The position numbers and the translations under genes were made by a program. This document shows, piece after piece, positions 1-10,007 of a DNA stretch of 64,000 nucleotides. The DNA comes from Dugong dugon (Eukaryota > Chordata > Mammalia > Sirenia > Dugongidae), in contig CM057473.1 of the NCBI GenBank assembly GCA_030035585.1, positions 10,528,501 to 10,592,500 of the forward strand, written 5' to 3'. Below the pieces are notes generated by a model, which was not told the origin of the DNA, made no database searches, and worked only from the letters and a program-made list of their open reading frames with translations. Within the stretch, counting starts at the first letter, position 1. Every line of letters begins with the position of its first letter.

Positions 1-1560
1 TGTAGGTATCCTGGTTTCTCACTGCAGCCCAAGACTAGGAATTTTCTTAAACACCTCTCCCCAGTCTACCCTAATTGTCTCTCCAGCTACATGTGTTTCA
101 CAATGGCCTGCAAAGCTGGTGGAAGCAGTAGTGGAAAATAGGGCTGGCATGAAATCAGAGGCGATAGATTTCTGGGCTGACAGAGTATATAGAAATAGGT
201 GTTTTTATTTGTCCAGGTAGTATGAGCCAGTTGTAAGACGCAGATGTGTGAGTACGGCCCTACTGTATGTGTTCCAATTAGATGATAAATCCACCCACTT
301 ATAAACCTACTCCTCCTCCTGGAAGCTGGTTCCCGTCATCTTCCCACCTGCAGCCGATTCAGACTTCGTTTTCCTTTCTCTACTCCCATCTAATTATCCC
401 TCGGTGTTGTTTCTTTTATGCTTTACATTTCCAGTGAGTCAGCATAGCAGTGGGTAAAAGAAGAAATAAAGGGAAAAATAAGAACTAAAGAACTTATTTT
501 TGCACTTACTTTTATATTGAAACATGTTAGCATAAGCTTTGTGTTCTAGAAAAGTCATTACTGTAGTGCTATAAAGTGCCATCAATAAAGATAAAAGGTC
601 ATTTTTGTGCTATGCCATTAGATAGTGATGAATACTGGTGCATAAAATATTCTTTAGTGTACCTCCCAGGTCAGGAGTGAGGTATCACAAATACCATGGC
701 GCCTCCTAAGTCTCATATTACGAGTGAGAGGAACGACTTCAGGAATACTGCATTTTTACGCAAATAACACGGCAACTTCTACTTTTGTTTGCTGTCCGTG
801 CCCTCCCCTTTCCCCCCCAACAAGATAATTTTCCCTATGTCAGTTTATTTTTACATGTTGCAGTGATAACAATCTAGCTTTCAAGTTATGCGGGGATAGT
901 CTATTCCAAGGCAATACAATAAATGATATCTAGAGCTTAACACTATTGCACATACCTCCTGGCTATGCGTATGCACTAAACCCAGGTGTTATTGAGGCTT
1001 TACCTTTGGGATTTGTACTTCCTCCTCTCTGGTTAACTGTGCACAGGGGTGAAATCTGGTGTGATGTCAATGGGAAGTGTTGATGACCAGTCAGCTTGAT
1101 CCAGCATTCCAGAACTCCATGTGTTCCCAGCTGTCACCCCACCCTCTTTTCTGCACACATACTCGCAGTGAGCTGGCCTGGGCTCTGTGTGGCAAGATCC
1201 CTCTCTGCTTGTGTTACAGATTTCAACAGGCATGTACTGTTTTGGCGGACTGTGATCTTAGTAGCCATGAGTGTTTGGTGATGAAATTTGAATGCCCTTT
1301 GCTGGGAGAAGTGTAATTAGAATCAGATTTTACATTCATGCAGCCAGATGTAAAGTATGAGCAGGAGCATGGTTTATTGAAGTAGACTTTTCTCAAATTT
1401 CAAATATTTTCTGTTAGAAATATATTGAGTGAAGAAAACAAAAAAAAAATGTGCCTGTGTTTGGAGGACCACCCCTATTTGCCCCTACTCAAACTCTTGA
1501 TTTCTAATTCTAGGAACTGGAACCAGAGAATATGGATCATACAGCATAGCTGAGCCACTT
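1..1560. other. anonymous intronic sequence
   Basis: I see no gene and no recognisable young repeat. The short open frames around 1033-1316 occur on both strands, lack motifs and have no splice or promoter context, so I treat them as chance. A C-rich run lies near 805-820 and an A run at 1439-1449. Confidence 0.6.
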
Positions 1561-1565
1561 AAAAT

Positions 1566-1725
1566 CAAAAACCTGTTGCCGTTGAGTTGATTCCGAGTCT
1601 TAGTGATCCTGTTGGACAGAGTAGAACTGCCCTGTAGGGTTTCCAGGGAGCTGCTGGTGGATTCAAAGTGCCGACCTTTTGGTTAGCAGCCAAGCTCTTA
1701 ACCCCCCTGTGCCACCAAGGCTTCT
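1566..1725 (-). mobile_element. AfroSINE, short form
   Basis: Reads on the minus strand from a degraded head (ending in the complement of the accaaggc block near 1714) to a tail near 1566. It keeps the shared tail block (gattccgagtct) and the tRNA-like block (gccgaccttttggttagcag). It lacks the 45-nt central module seen in the longer copies. Confidence 0.9.
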
Positions 1726-1974
1726 GCTGAACCATATAAAATACATTATATATCAAATATTTATCAAATTTCTGGATATAAATGTACTGGCCAGTGCCCA
1801 CTGAAATAACTGAAGTGCTTACTTTCCAAGAGCTTATTAAAAAAAAAGTCCAAGAAGAAATGATATGTATGCAGTGAGGTGACTGAAAGACAGATGGGTA
1901 ATGTGTTGACATGAACATTATTTATCATTGTGTTGTGTATTTTCTACTGGTTTATTTCCGGCATGCTCAGGACA

Positions 1975-2235
1975 GCACAATCCAATAGAAATACAATGGG
2001 AAACACATGTCATTTAAAATTTTCTAGTAGCCACATTAAGTAAAGTAAAACAAACAAAAAATCAGGTGGAATTACTTTTAATAATATATTTTATTTAACC
2101 CTGTTTTTATCATTTCAGCATGTAATCAGTATAAAAATTATGAAAGAGCTATATTTCATTATGTTTTTGATACCAAATCTTCAAAATCCATCATGTGTTT
2201 TTACACTGAGGACACATCTCAATTGGGACACTACA
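1975..2235 (+). mobile_element. ancient mammalian MER-type DNA transposon
   Basis: Begins caatccaatagaaatacaat, continues through ctagtagccacatta and an AT-rich core with tttaataatatattttattt, and ends near cacatctcaattgggac. I recognise this as an old mammal-wide hAT-like MER element but cannot name the subfamily. Partial relatives lie in the opposite sense at 14818-14932 and 59650-59800, so the window holds three copies of one family. Confidence 0.6.
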
Positions 2236-2393
2236 TTTTCATCAGAAAACCTTTCTTTTTTATAGTTCATAAAATTTATAGTCAAAACGTAGATTCGTGT
2301 ACCCAAGTTATTCTAAACATGCTTAGAAATGTTCCAATAACAGGATTTAGTATTAAGCATTTAAAATGGATTTGCTTCTCCTTTTATTTGCTG

Positions 2394-2578
2394 TAAAACT
2401 GTCCTGTCAGTTCCTACTCATAGTGACTCTATAGGAAAGAGTAATACAGCCCCATAGGGTTTCCAAGGCTGTAATTTTTATGGAAGCAGCCTGCCGCGTC
2501 TTTCTCCTGTGGAGCAGCTGCTGGGTTAAAACCGCTGACCTTTCAGTTAGTAGCCCTTGACCACTATGCCAACAGCGC
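2394..2578 (-). mobile_element. AfroSINE, intermediate form
   Basis: Minus-strand copy carrying the central module (ggctgtaatttttatggaag) between the tail (2400-2465) and a diverged head (2520-2578). The head has several substitutions in the B-box, so it is probably an older insertion. Confidence 0.9.
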
Positions 2579-2754
2579 GCGCTCCTTTGCTCTAAAGAAA
2601 AATTGGAAAAAGCCAGTAACAACTGCAGAATATTGCTGCTGTAGGGGGAAAGTGTTATTTGAAACAATATTCAAGATTTAAAATACATAGAAAAAAAAAA
2701 AGCTTGAGGGACTAGCGTTAGGTTTAATGCCAGCTGGTTTATTATGGATGAAAA

Positions 2755-2885
2755 ACAAGCATTGAATTATGGAGCAAAGACCCTGGTTAGACTCCTGGCC
2801 ACACGTTTAGCCTTTGTGATGACGTGAGTAGATGTGGAAGTGGGTTATTTGGTTCTTTTGAGAGTCAAATGAGATGCTTCAGTTT
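2755..2885 (+). mobile_element. possible MIR fragment
   Basis: The order of blocks (gagcaaagaccctggttaga, ccacacgtttagcctttgtg, gagagtcaaatgagatgc) resembles the MIR core: a noun-like sequence of previous-value phrase, lost-value phrase and tail. The match is weak and I would not insist on it. Confidence 0.35.
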
Positions 2886-3180
2886 TTCCCTTTAATCCTT
2901 CTCCTATCTCAAGGTCTTCCATGTTCCACAAGGTCAAGGCCAATGAGATACAGCAATTTTGAGAGAGCCAAAAGAAACAATACTGTATGTTTTTATATGG
3001 TGACTGTATGAAACATGCCATTAAAACATTCAGTTAAAGCAGAATGAAAGAGATACCGTGAACTATTTCTAGATCAAAATGATGTTGACAATAATGTAAC
3101 AACGGACACAACATTGGACCCAATTATACATGGTATAGTATGCTTATAGTTTTATATATATATTCACGTATGTGTATGTA

Positions 3181-3765
3181 TGTTGTTGTTGTTAGTTGCT
3201 GGCAAGTTGGCCCCAACTCATGGCGACCACGTGTACAACACAAAAATGTTGCCAGGTCCTGTGCCATCTTTACAGTCGCTGGTCTGCTCAAGTCCACTGC
3301 TGCAGCCACTGTATGTTTTGAGTGCCTTCCAACCTAGGGGGCCCCTATTCCAGCACTATATGGGAAGATATTCTTTTATGATCCATAGGGCTTTCATTGG
3401 CTGATTTTTGGAAGTAGATTGCCAGGCCGCCCTGGTGGTGCAGTAGTTAAGCTCTGTCCTTCTAACCGAGAGGCCGACAGTTTGAAACCCTCAGCTGCTT
3501 CATGGGAGAAGGTTGGGGCAGTCTGCTTCCATCAAGATTTACAGCCTTAGAAGCCCTATGAGGCAGTTCTACTCTGTTCTGTACGGTAGCTATGAGTTGA
3601 AATCGACTTGACGGCACCGGATCTTGGTTTTGGTTTCTTCTAATCTGTCTTAATCTGGAAGCTGAAACCTGTCCACCATACCTGTGGCATAGCTTCTAGC
3701 ATCATAGCAACATGCAACACACAAGCTCCCACAGTATGACAGACTGACAGATGGGTGGTCGATGT
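3181..3765 (-). mobile_element. Gly-headed SINE / RTE-tail composite, interrupted
   Basis: Starts with the TTGTTGTTG tail, then the RTE-like tail (ggccccaactcatggcgacc), a stretch shared with the RTE 3' end (aggtcctgtgccatcttt), and a body (gatccatagggctttcattg). The body resumes at 3640 (taatctgtcttaatctggaa, catcatagcaacatgcaac) after an AfroSINE at about 3427-3636. The tRNA-like head expected beyond 3750 is missing; a TG/TATG microsatellite follows instead. The same order is complete at 34116-34425. Confidence 0.8.
3427..3636 (+). mobile_element. AfroSINE, intermediate form, nested
   Basis: Plus-strand copy from gccctggtggtgcagtag to the ttggttttggttt end, with the atcaagatttacagcc module. 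It splits the Gly-headed SINE at a sequence that reads gattgccagg before and cttctaatctg after, which join into the uninterrupted form seen in other copies. Confidence 0.9.
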
Positions 3766-3820
3766 GTATATGTATATGTGTGTGTGTATGTATATATATA
3801 TATACACACACACACAGTTA
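3764..3820. repeat. TG/TATA/CA compound microsatellite
   Basis: About 55 bp of alternating TG, TATG, TA and CA units, directly abutting the broken head end of the Gly-headed SINE. Confidence 0.95.
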
Positions 3821-3899
3821 AAATAGGATGTTTGCTTTTTAGAACAAACTGGGTATTAATGGGATTGCAAACTGTTTTTGAGGCAGTTTGTTTGCTATA

Positions 3900-4102
3900 G
3901 AGGTCACTAGGTGGCACAAATGGTTTGCACTCTACTACTAGCCAGAGGTTGGTGGTTCGAACCCACCCAGAGGTGCCTCAGAGGAATGGCCTGGCAATCT
4001 GCTTCCAAAAGGTCACAGCCTGGAAAATCCAGTTCTTCTCTGCAACACGTGGGGTTGCCATGAGTTGGCATCAACTTAATGACAACTAACAGCACTAACG
4101 TA
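3900..4102 (+). mobile_element. AfroSINE, long form
   Basis: The head runs through gaggttggtggttcgaaccc (B-box intact) and then acccagaggtgcctcag, the long-form linker. The body carries ggcctggcaatctgcttcc, and the tail reads catgagttggcatcaactt. The head resembles tRNA-Asn. Confidence 0.9.
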
Positions 4103-4103
4103 A

Positions 4104-4248
4104 TGATTGGCAGTGCAAACCCACAGAAGAAAGGCCTGGCGATCTGCTTCCGTAAAGATTACAGCCAAGAAAACCCTATGGAGCAGTTGTACTCTGTAAC
4201 ACATGGGGTCAACGTGAGTTGGAATCAACTCGACAACAGTGGGTTTGT
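4104..4248 (+). mobile_element. AfroSINE, 5'-truncated long/intermediate form
   Basis: Lacks the A-box half and starts in a degraded B-box (ttggcagtgcaaaccc). It keeps ggcctggcgatctgcttccg, the taaagattacagcc module and a good tail ending ggaatcaactcgacaacag. It directly follows the previous copy head to tail. Confidence 0.9.
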
Positions 4249-4326
4249 TTTTTATTTTACTTGTCATGCGGGAGGCTCTATTTAGAAAATTAATATTATA
4301 TTCATTTATATTTGTTCTAGACAGTA

Positions 4327-4524
4327 GAAGGAGCCCTGGTGGCACAGTGGTTAAGTGCTCAGCTGCTAACCAAAAGTTGGCAGTTCGAACCCATCAGTCA
4401 CTTCTTAGGGAAAAGACCTGGCAGTCTGCGTCCGTAAAGATTAGGGAACCCTATGGGGCAGTTCTACTCTGTCACATGGGGTTGCTATGAGTCGGAATCC
4501 GACGGCACATAGCAACAACAATAA
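4327..4524 (+). mobile_element. AfroSINE, intermediate form
   Basis: Starts gaaggagccctggtggca and ends tagcaacaacaataac, the RTE-type CAA-rich tail rather than poly(A). One tail substitution gives ggaatccgacggcac. It is the third plus-strand copy within 650 bp. Confidence 0.92.
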
Positions 4525-6280
4525 CTAGGCAGTGGACATCACTATTGCCTGGGCCTGCATGAAATGCATGCTTTAACTTTGCTTATTGATTTTGTGGGTC
4601 TTAGATCATAAAGGTTTCTGTTGGGAGGACTCTTGTTTTCCTACCGGGCACTAGCAGTGGGGATTCTTTAAAGCCCTTATTAGGAGATGGTAGGGGTTTG
4701 AAGTCAACTCAGTATATCCGTCCTTTGAGCAGAATGAAAAGCTTGATGTCAACAGAGACCACAAATAGCATCAGGGAGCGATAATTTGTAATCTGAAGCC
4801 AGATCGATAGTGCACCAATAAGAATGTCAAATCTCAAGTCGTGAAATATGTGGATTAGTTCTCGGAAAGGACTTTTTTTCTCTCTCCACTTGCTTTTGTG
4901 GCAAATTGTGTGTAGGCTGAAACTCGCGCTCTGCAATGATTGTGCAGTAAACAGTGGCTGTGATGAATGTGGCTGACCCTCCACGTGGGGAAATTGAAGC
5001 TGTGTACAATGTGTCAATAATTACATTCCATGTTTTCTGGAATGCTTTGATTAGCATAGCCATTTGTTCTTACCACCGCTACATGCACTCACAGGGGGCA
5101 AAACCTTGGAAAATGAGAGTTTTCCATTTTCATTTGAGTCAGTCAGCTTGGGCACATCAACACAACCCTTGACGTATACCTGTGTCTACCTCTTCATATC
5201 TGTGTGGCCTTGGATAAATCTCGCACCAGAGCTTTGCCTTCTCCTTAGACTTGGGACAGATGATCTTCCAGATTCTTCTCATTCTTTGATTTTCTAATTT
5301 TAATTTCAGTTTTCCTGCATTGAGAAAAACACAGGCACTTGCAGAGGTTCCGGTTCTGCTTAAGATATTTTTGGCATTTACAGGAAACCTTTACAGATAC
5401 TCTTTTTCCTTTAGAGAATGAAAACCTGTTTATGTTAAGTAGGTGAGGTACTTATTACCGCTTGGAGGAGGGTTTGAGAAGGTTCACTCTTAATTTCCTA
5501 GATTGTGATTTTAGAGAACGGTTCATTACACTGGAAATAGAAAATCTACATGTTGCTAAATGAAATTTAAAGGCACTGTGGGGGGGGCGGGGCGGAATAT
5601 AATTGAATTATGCTCATGTTAAGGGAAAACTGTATTTATATGAGGAAATCTTGGAGGTGATAGAAATAATATCACTGTCTTGTGCTTTAGAAAAGATACT
5701 GTATAAGAATTCAACCCTGAGGAAATCATGAGCTGATTAAGAAGCACCAAATACTCCACACTGTCTGAGACCAGACTAATGAGAAGATTTAAATGCTGAA
5801 ATCGAGTGGTTTTCATTAGCCACAAACCTTAAAACTCCATAAAATCTACGGATGCACTAAGCTATGGATCTGTGCTCTCCCCTTGCCAAGCAGGACATTT
5901 CAGCAGCTGAAACAGAGCTTCTTGTTTGCCTTTCTCCAGAGGTCTGGACCTTTTGGGAAGGATTGTCTGTCGCCAGTCCTGCTCCATAAGGAATTTTGAT
6001 CTCCTTGATGATAATAAAGAGAGAAACTTCCTGGGGCAAGGGAACACCCAGTTTGAAAGAAGGCAGGAGAACTTACTTGTTCCGAAGCCGGCTTTACACT
6101 TCCTTGTAAGTTGCAGCAATTTTAGGTATTAGGTCTCCAAATTCACCTCTGCAGTTGGGTCCAGATCAGGCACACTTGCTTGTGTTTATTTATTTTAACT
6201 TCTTTTAAGCCCCTTTGGAAACCAGGCTGCTAAATTGCTTCGGAACATCTGTTTTCTTTTCAGTGCTTGATGTATATAGT
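4525..6280. other. anonymous intronic sequence
   Basis: No gene is recognised. A weak MIR-like phrase (tgtgtggccttggataaatc) lies at about 5202-5221, and a G-run (gggggggcggggcgg) at 5581-5596. The overlapping short frames at 4709-5297 and 5857-6132 have no domains. Confidence 0.55.
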
Positions 6281-6438
6281 GGGGAACCCTGGTGGCACAG
6301 TGGTTAAGCGTTTGGCTGCTAACCAAAAGGCCAGCAGTTCGAACCGATCAGCCACTCCTTGGAAACCTTATGTGGCAGTTCTGCTCTGTCCTGTAGGGTC
6401 GCTATGAGTCAGAATCAACTCGACGACAGCAGTGGGAA
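6281..6438 (+). mobile_element. AfroSINE, short form
   Basis: Complete: ggggaaccctggtggcac head, aaaggccagcagttcgaacc B-box region, ccactccttggaaacc linker and agtcagaatcaactcgacg tail. It lacks the central module. Confidence 0.93.
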
Positions 6439-6896
6439 TTTATATATTGAGACACAAAACTATGTATGTATTTCTAGGGGAAAGGATTATTTTAAAAATA
6501 TTTTCAGCATTTCTTTTAAGTGTCATATTTGCATCCCTAGTTCAGAGCATTCTGCAAGTAGGCCCTTGTTTTTGAGGCAGTGTGTGGACGTGCGTGTGTG
6601 GCTGCTTCATTGTTATTTTATTCATTGTTGCGGAACGCTGTTTTCCCCTGGGAAAGCATCTCCAGTTTATGATGTCAGCGGCAAGTTATTCAGGTTACAG
6701 GAATTACCTTCATAGTCCGTCTCAGAAATCCACGTGCCAAAAATGACCAGTTATATCACGGTTCCAATCTTTTAGATGTTGGTTTAGATTTCTGTAAAAT
6801 AGCCATCAGCCACCTTAGAAAGTGTTAAGATGATAGCAAGATTAAAATGTATTAGTTATTTAAATGATTATATTACCCATCTACTAAAGTATTTCT

Positions 6897-7108
6897 GTCT
6901 CTGGGTGGTGCAGCTGGTTAAGCGCTTGACTACTAGCTGAAAGATTGGCAGTTCAAACTCCCCACCCAGAGGCGCCTCAGAAGACAGGCCTGGCGATCTG
7001 CTTCTGAAAAGTCACAGCCTTGAAAACTCAGTGGAACAGTTTTGCTGTGCACACACGGGGTTGCCAGGAATCAGATCGACTGGACAGCAAATAACAGCAA
7101 CAACAAGA
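6897..7108 (+). mobile_element. AfroSINE, long form
   Basis: Carries the long-form linker (acccagaggcgcctcagaag) and ggcctggcgatctgcttct. It ends in aataacagcaacaacaa, a CAA-type tail. The tail core is damaged (ccaggaatcagatcgactgg). Confidence 0.9.
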
Positions 7109-7315
7109 GTAGTATTTCTGTCTCTTTTTTATTAGAAAGACATTTTTAAAAGTTGGAAATAATTATCTTTAGGATGACTTAGGAAGAAGTTACATTTTCA
7201 CTGGCAGCAAGAAAGCTACCCTGTGACCCAAAGATTTCAATAAGTATGTTCATATTAACCGGTTCTGAATAAGACCCAGTGTATGGTTTCGTAAGTCATC
7301 CTTTGAGGCTTCAGT

Positions 7316-7522
7316 CGTCTCTGGATGGTGCAAACGGTTAATGCGCTTGGCTGCTAACCGAAAGGTTGGAGGTTTGAGTTTACCCAAAGGTACCTCGGAA
7401 GAAAGGCCTGGCAGTCTACTTCCAAAAAACCAGCCATTGAAAACCCTGTGGAGCACAATTCTACTCTGACACACACAGGGCCTCAACGCGTCAGAACTGA
7501 CTTGATGGCAACTGGTTTCTCG
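7316..7522 (+). mobile_element. AfroSINE, long form, clearest tRNA-Asn-like head
   Basis: The head keeps the anticodon arm and T-arm of a tRNA: ggctgctaaccgaaaggttg followed by gaggtttgag. By my memory of mammalian tRNA-Asn, the spacing and bases match apart from GTT>GCT at the anticodon position. The body has ggcctggcagtctacttcc. Confidence 0.88.
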
Positions 7523-7904
7523 AGGCTTCGTTTAAAAAAAGCGACTCGAGTAAACATGCTGGCTATTTGGATGGCTAGGTATTGCCTCCTGTATGGCCAC
7601 CTTGGCTGCTGATGCTGTTTCTCCCTTCTGACTGAATGTCAGAGAATGACCTGCTCCTAGCAGCCAGGCTTTATTTTGTGAAATGGGCTATTTGATGCAG
7701 ATGAGGCTCCTGTGGATTGTTTGTCTTGTTTCAATTAACTGAGCCAAGGATATGTTACATAAAGCATGGAATTCTGATTCAGTTTGTGTTTCCAAGCTAA
7801 TTGCACTGATCTTCATGTACACAGCTGGTGTTGGTTTGGGGAAATGATTTTGCCTGATAACGTGTTTCTGTGATTTAAGTATTTGTGAAGGGCCTCTTGT
7901 ACTG

Positions 7905-9271
7905 TTAAATGTCCCTCACGTATGTTGTTGTTAGGTGCTGTCGGTTCTGACTTGTAGCGACTCTGTGTACAACAGAACGAAGCACTGCCCGGTCCTGCAT
8001 CATCCTCACAGTCATCCCTACGTTTGAACCCGTTGTTGCAGCCACTGGGTCAGTCCATCTTGTTGAGGGTATTCCTCTTTTTCGCTGACCTTTTACTTTA
8101 CCAAGCATGATGTCCTTCTCCAGGTACTGGTCCCTCCTGATAACGCGCCCAAAGTATGTGAGATGAAATCTCGGCATCCTCGCGTCTAAGTACATTCTGG
8201 CTGTACGTCTTTCAAGACAGATTTGTTCTTCTGGCAGTCCATGGTGTATTCAATATTCTTTGCCAACACCATAATTCAAAGGCCTCAATTCTTCTTTGGT
8301 CTTCCTTATTCATCGGCCAGCTTTTGCATGCATATTAGGCGATTGAAAATACAATGGCTTGGGTCAGGCACATGTTCGTCTTCCAAGTGACATCTTTGCT
8401 TTTTAACACTTTAAAGAGGTCTTTTTGCTGCACATTTGCCCAGTGCAATCGTTTGATTTCTTGATTGCTACTTCCATGGGGGAGTCCCTGGTGGCGTAGT
8501 GGTTAAGAGCTATGGCTGCTAACAGAAGGTCTGCAGTTTGAATCCACCAGGTGCTCATTGGAAACCCTAGGGGGTAGTTTATACCCTGTCCTGTGGGGTT
8601 GCTATGAGTTGGAATCGACTCGACGGCAGTGGGTACGGGTTTTATTTCTGTGGGTGTTGATTGTGGATCCAAGTAACGTGAAATCCTTGACAACTTCAGT
8701 ATTTTCTTTGTTTATCGTGATGTTGTTTATTGGTCCAGTTGTGAGGATTTTCGTTTTCTTTATGTTGAGGTGTAATCCATTCTGAAGGCTGTAGTCTTTT
8801 ATCCTCATCAGTAAGTACTTCAAGTCCTCTTTACTTTCAGCAAGCAGGGTTGTGTCATCTGCATATCACAGGTTGTTAATGAGTCTCCCTGATGCCCTGT
8901 TCGTCTTCATATAGTCCAGCTTCTTGGATTATTTGCTCAGCATACAGATTGAATAGGTATGGTAAAAGGTTACAACCCTGACACACACCTTTCCTGACTT
9001 TAAACCTCGCTATATCCCCTTGTTCTGTTCGAACGACTGCCTTTTGGTCTATGTACAGGCTCCTCATGAGCACAATTAAGTGTTCTGGAATTCCCATTCC
9101 TGGCAGTGTTATCCATAATTTGTTATGATCCACACGGTTGAATGCCTTTGCATAGTCAGTAAAACACAGGTAAACATTTTTCTGGTATTCTCTGCTTTCA
9201 GTCAAGATCCATCTGACATCAGCAATGAGATTCCTTGTTCCATGCCCTCTTCTGAAACCCCATGTATACAT
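7905..9271 (-). pseudogene. RTE reverse transcriptase fragment (ORF2-like), disrupted
   Basis: In order on the minus strand: a reverse transcriptase palm segment (9271-8876) with FTDYAKAFNRVDHNKLW, where the usual aspartate after KAF is asparagine, then QGCNLLPYLFNLYAEQI. Next is YADD encoded at 8865-8854, then GLHLNIKKTKIL at about 8790-8755. The C-terminal segment (8195-7905) contains YFGRVIRRDQYLEKDIMLGK and RWTDPV. A stop codon (TGA, 8868-8866) sits immediately before YADD, a frameshift separates the first two segments, and a SINE splits the connection region, so no enzyme can be made. Confidence 0.9.
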
Positions 9272-9318
9272 ACAACCAGTTTGATAATTTCTGGTTTAAA
9301 CATTTGCCCTAGTTATTG
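7922..9318 (-). mobile_element. RTE-type LINE, 3' portion, dead copy
   Basis: About 1.2 kb of LINE sequence (excluding the nested SINE), reading from about 9318 to 7922 on the minus strand. It encodes part of the reverse transcriptase, the connection region and the C-terminal end, and finishes with an AACAACA-type tail at 7922-7930. Its last about 45 nt (cgacagcacctaacaacaac read on the minus strand) are the same sequence that ends the AfroSINEs. The 5' half of the LINE is absent, as expected of a 5'-truncated retrotransposition. The family is RTE (BovB-like); RTE1 of elephant is the likely name. Confidence 0.92.
8481..8650 (+). mobile_element. AfroSINE, short form, nested in the RTE LINE
   Basis: Inserted opposite to the LINE. 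The LINE sequence reads ccatggg before and tgggtgttgattgtgg after, giving a short duplication of tggg (8477-8480 and 8651-8654). Head, B-box and tail (ggaatcgactcgacggcag) are well preserved, so it is younger than its host. Confidence 0.93.
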
Positions 9319-9535
9319 AAGAATCAAAGTTTAAATTATTAAACTATCTCCACTTTAAGAAAATGGTGTTGTTAGGTTGAAAGGATGACAAAGTGAAGAG
9401 TAGATGAAATAAAAGGAAAAAGTCAAAGTAGGAGAAAAATGAGGAGCTATTTCTTTGATGTGGTTGCCAGGTAGGGTGACCATCTGTCCCGGGTTGCACT
9501 TCCTGCATTGAAAGTTTTACATCCTGGGAAATCCC

Positions 9536-9960
9536 TTGCTGTTAATTGCCATCTTGTGGATTCTAACTCATGGCGACCCCGTACGTGTTACAGTTGAACT
9601 GTGTTCCGTAGGGTTTTCAAGGCTGTAAACTTTTGGAAACAGATTTCCAGGTCTGTCTTTCAAGGAGTTCTGGCGGCACAGTGGTTAAAGCGCTCGGCTG
9701 CTAACTGAAAGGTCAGCGATTCAAACTCAGCAGCCACTCAGAGGGAGAAAGTGGCAGTCTGCTTCTATAAAGATTTACAACCTTGAACACTCTGTGGGGC
9801 AGTTCTTCTGTGTCCTGTGGGGTTGCTATGAGTCAGAATTGACATGATGGCAGTGAGTTTGGTTTTTTGGGTTTGCGTCTTTCAGGGTGCCGCTGGGTGG
9901 ATTTGAACCACCATCCTTTTGACCAGTAGTCGAGCGCTTAACGTTTGTGCCACTAGGGAC
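9536..9960 (-). mobile_element. AfroSINE, long form, nested in the MITE and itself interrupted
   Basis: Tail half 9536-9662 (ttgctgttaattgccatc onward), head half 9885-9960 (gctgggtggatttgaacc, gttaacgtttgtgccacta in part). Its flanks read ctgggaaatccc and ctggaaacacc, a probable diverged target duplication. Confidence 0.88.
9663..9876 (+). mobile_element. AfroSINE, intermediate form, innermost of three
   Basis: Flanked by a perfect 8-bp duplication gtctttca (9655-9662 and 9877-9884). It has the taaagatttacaacc module and ends in ggttttttgggtttg. It is the youngest of the three nested layers. Confidence 0.94.
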
Positions 9961-10007
9961 TCTGGAAACACCTTAGTCCTGGGTAAAGTTGGATGATTGG
10001 TGAGCCT

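Larger units (their letters stand above)
9472..10007 (+). mobile_element. old MITE with terminal inverted repeats, interrupted
   Basis: The left end agggtgaccatctgtcccgg (9473-9492) and the right end ggatgattggtgagcct (9991-10007) are imperfect inverted repeats. Internal sequence resumes after a SINE insertion (tgggaaatccc / aaacaccttagtcctgggt). I recognise the TAGGGTGACCAT start as an old mammalian DNA transposon but cannot name it. Confidence 0.6.

Noticed and set aside
1033..1316. Overlapping short open frames on both strands
   Set aside because: They are under 80 codons, have no motifs, and are open on both strands, typical of chance.
8876..9271. Active reverse transcriptase gene
   Set aside because: A frameshift, a stop just before YADD, a changed aspartate after KAF, missing 5' half and a nested SINE show it is dead.
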